Shown here piece after piece: positions 63,664 through 64,000 of a stretch of DNA of 64,000 nt; the stretch's first letter is position 1, and each line of letters starts with the position of its first letter. The notes under the pieces are model-generated. The model was not told the DNA's origin. It saw only the letters and a list, made by a program, of their open reading frames with translations, and searched no databases. The translations under genes were made by a program, and so were the position numbers. The stretch is from JAHWKI01 sp035513575 (GTDB taxonomy: Bacteria; Gemmatimonadota; Gemmatimonadetes; Longimicrobiales; RSA9), in the NCBI GenBank assembly GCA_035513575.1, contig DATKBW010000157.1:1-64000 (forward strand). The letters run 5' to 3'.

Positions 63664-64000
63664 ATGCCGCGGAGCGAACTGGGGAAGCGGCTGATCGTGG
63701 CCGCGATCGGCATCCCCCTCGTCGTCGTCGCGGTCTATATCGGGCGGTGGGCCATGGGTCCCGCGCTGGCCTTTTTTGCGGGCGGGGCGGCATGGGAGTT
63801 CTATCGGCTGGCGGAGCGGCGGGGCGTGCATCCGATGCGGCTCCCCGGTGTGGCGAGCGCCGCCGCGCTGGTGCTGGTGGCCATGCTGCTGCCCAACGTG
63901 TCGCAGGCGGCGCCGGTCCTGTGGACGACGGCCATGGTCCTGGTCCTCGTCCTCTCCCTGGTGGCCACCTGGGAGCGAGGCGTGGAGGGCCAGCCGCTCC
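63664..64000 (+). CDS. cdsA: phosphatidate cytidylyltransferase, 5' part (runs off the window)
   Basis: At least 112 codons from ATG 63664 to the window edge. 'SELGKRLIVAAIGIPLVVV' is a typical CdsA opening, followed by 'AFFAGGAAWEFYRLAERRG' and three hydrophobic segments. The signature and active site lie beyond the edge. CdsA makes CDP-diacylglycerol from phosphatidic acid. Position after frr (normally frr-uppS-cdsA) supports the call. The ATG overlaps a short upstream frame as TGATG. Confidence 0.8.
   Translation, partial: MPRSELGKRLIVAAIGIPLVVVAVYIGRWAMGPALAFFAGGAAWEFYRLAERRGVHPMRLPGVASAAALVLVAMLLPNVSQAAPVLWTTAMVLVLVLSLVATWERGVEGQPL

Noticed and set aside
1..64000. tRNA genes, CRISPR arrays, insertion sequences, phage genes
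   Set aside because: No T-arm with acceptor-stem pairing, spaced repeat array, transposase motif or phage structural gene was found by reading. Isolated GGTTCGA strings (for example near 35129) are inside coding genes.

Overview
This window reads as a chromosomal segment of a very GC-rich, Gram-negative-type bacterium. Gemmatimonadota is the best guess. The pointers are a full-length ADOP-type permease, a paired MglB/MglA polarity switch, a bacillithiol-type PIG-L deacetylase, a short primary-type sigma factor without region 1.1, and several TolC/MacAB-style exporters. This assignment is inference from gene content; there is no rRNA here to confirm it. Nothing resembles a prophage, insertion sequence, CRISPR array or tRNA gene. 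Most genes are housekeeping genes in tight co-directional runs with ATGA or TGATG overlaps.

Layout. 1-3.4 kb: CdaR/PucR-like regulator divergent from ychF, then a lone receiver protein. 3.6-6.1 kb: rpsF-rpsR-membrane protein-rplI with an intrinsic terminator, then rsfS. 6.2-13.3 kb: SPOR-domain protein, smc, metallo-beta-lactamase-fold hydrolase, DAHP synthase and a YraN-like protein. 13.3-14.1 kb (minus): two small genes. 14.15-20.4 kb: SRP RNA gene (ffs), dnaX, ybaB, recR, a small membrane protein, mglB, mglA, pgsA, a CinA C-terminal-type amidase and an alpha/beta hydrolase. 20.5-22.4 kb: grpE, dnaJ and a small protein. 22.5-24.7 kb (minus): cysteine desulfurase and mnmA, supplying sulfur for tRNA 2-thiouridine, divergent from a HIRAN-like mini-protein. 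25.1-31.8 kb (minus): a five-gene efflux operon (TolC, adaptor, ATPase, two permeases) running into bshB1. 32-37 kb: secreted protein, creatininase-family protein and a giant NtrY-like sensor kinase. 37.3-45.4 kb: Do-type protease, a second TolC/adaptor/permease operon without an ATPase, and an ADOP permease. 45.7-49.4 kb: beta-lactamase-fold serine hydrolase, M15-like peptidase, glutamine-synthetase-fold amidoligase, and a DUF5700-like lipoprotein metalloprotease. 49.5-55.6 kb: YifB, a lipoprotein, larE with a stand-alone LarE C-terminal-like mini-gene, thpR, an anchored protein, an NtrC-type activator and a small membrane protein. 55.7-59.1 kb: aldehyde dehydrogenase, lepB and sigma factor. 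59.1-64 kb: 49-nt tandem repeats, rplM-rpsI, rpsB, tsf, pyrH, frr and the start of cdsA, with what looks like the wreck of uppS between the last two.

The most interesting points are the overlapping three-gene amidoligase/peptidase cluster at 45.7-48.3 kb, the possible uppS relic at 63.6 kb, the LarE mini-paralogue, an SMC protein whose hinge appears shortened, several genes whose start codon sits 4-8 nt downstream of a -10-like hexamer, and an SRP RNA with an unusual apical loop. Promoters found by eye mostly fit a TTGnnn-17-TAnnnT pattern. They and the leaderless starts are inferences from sequence only.
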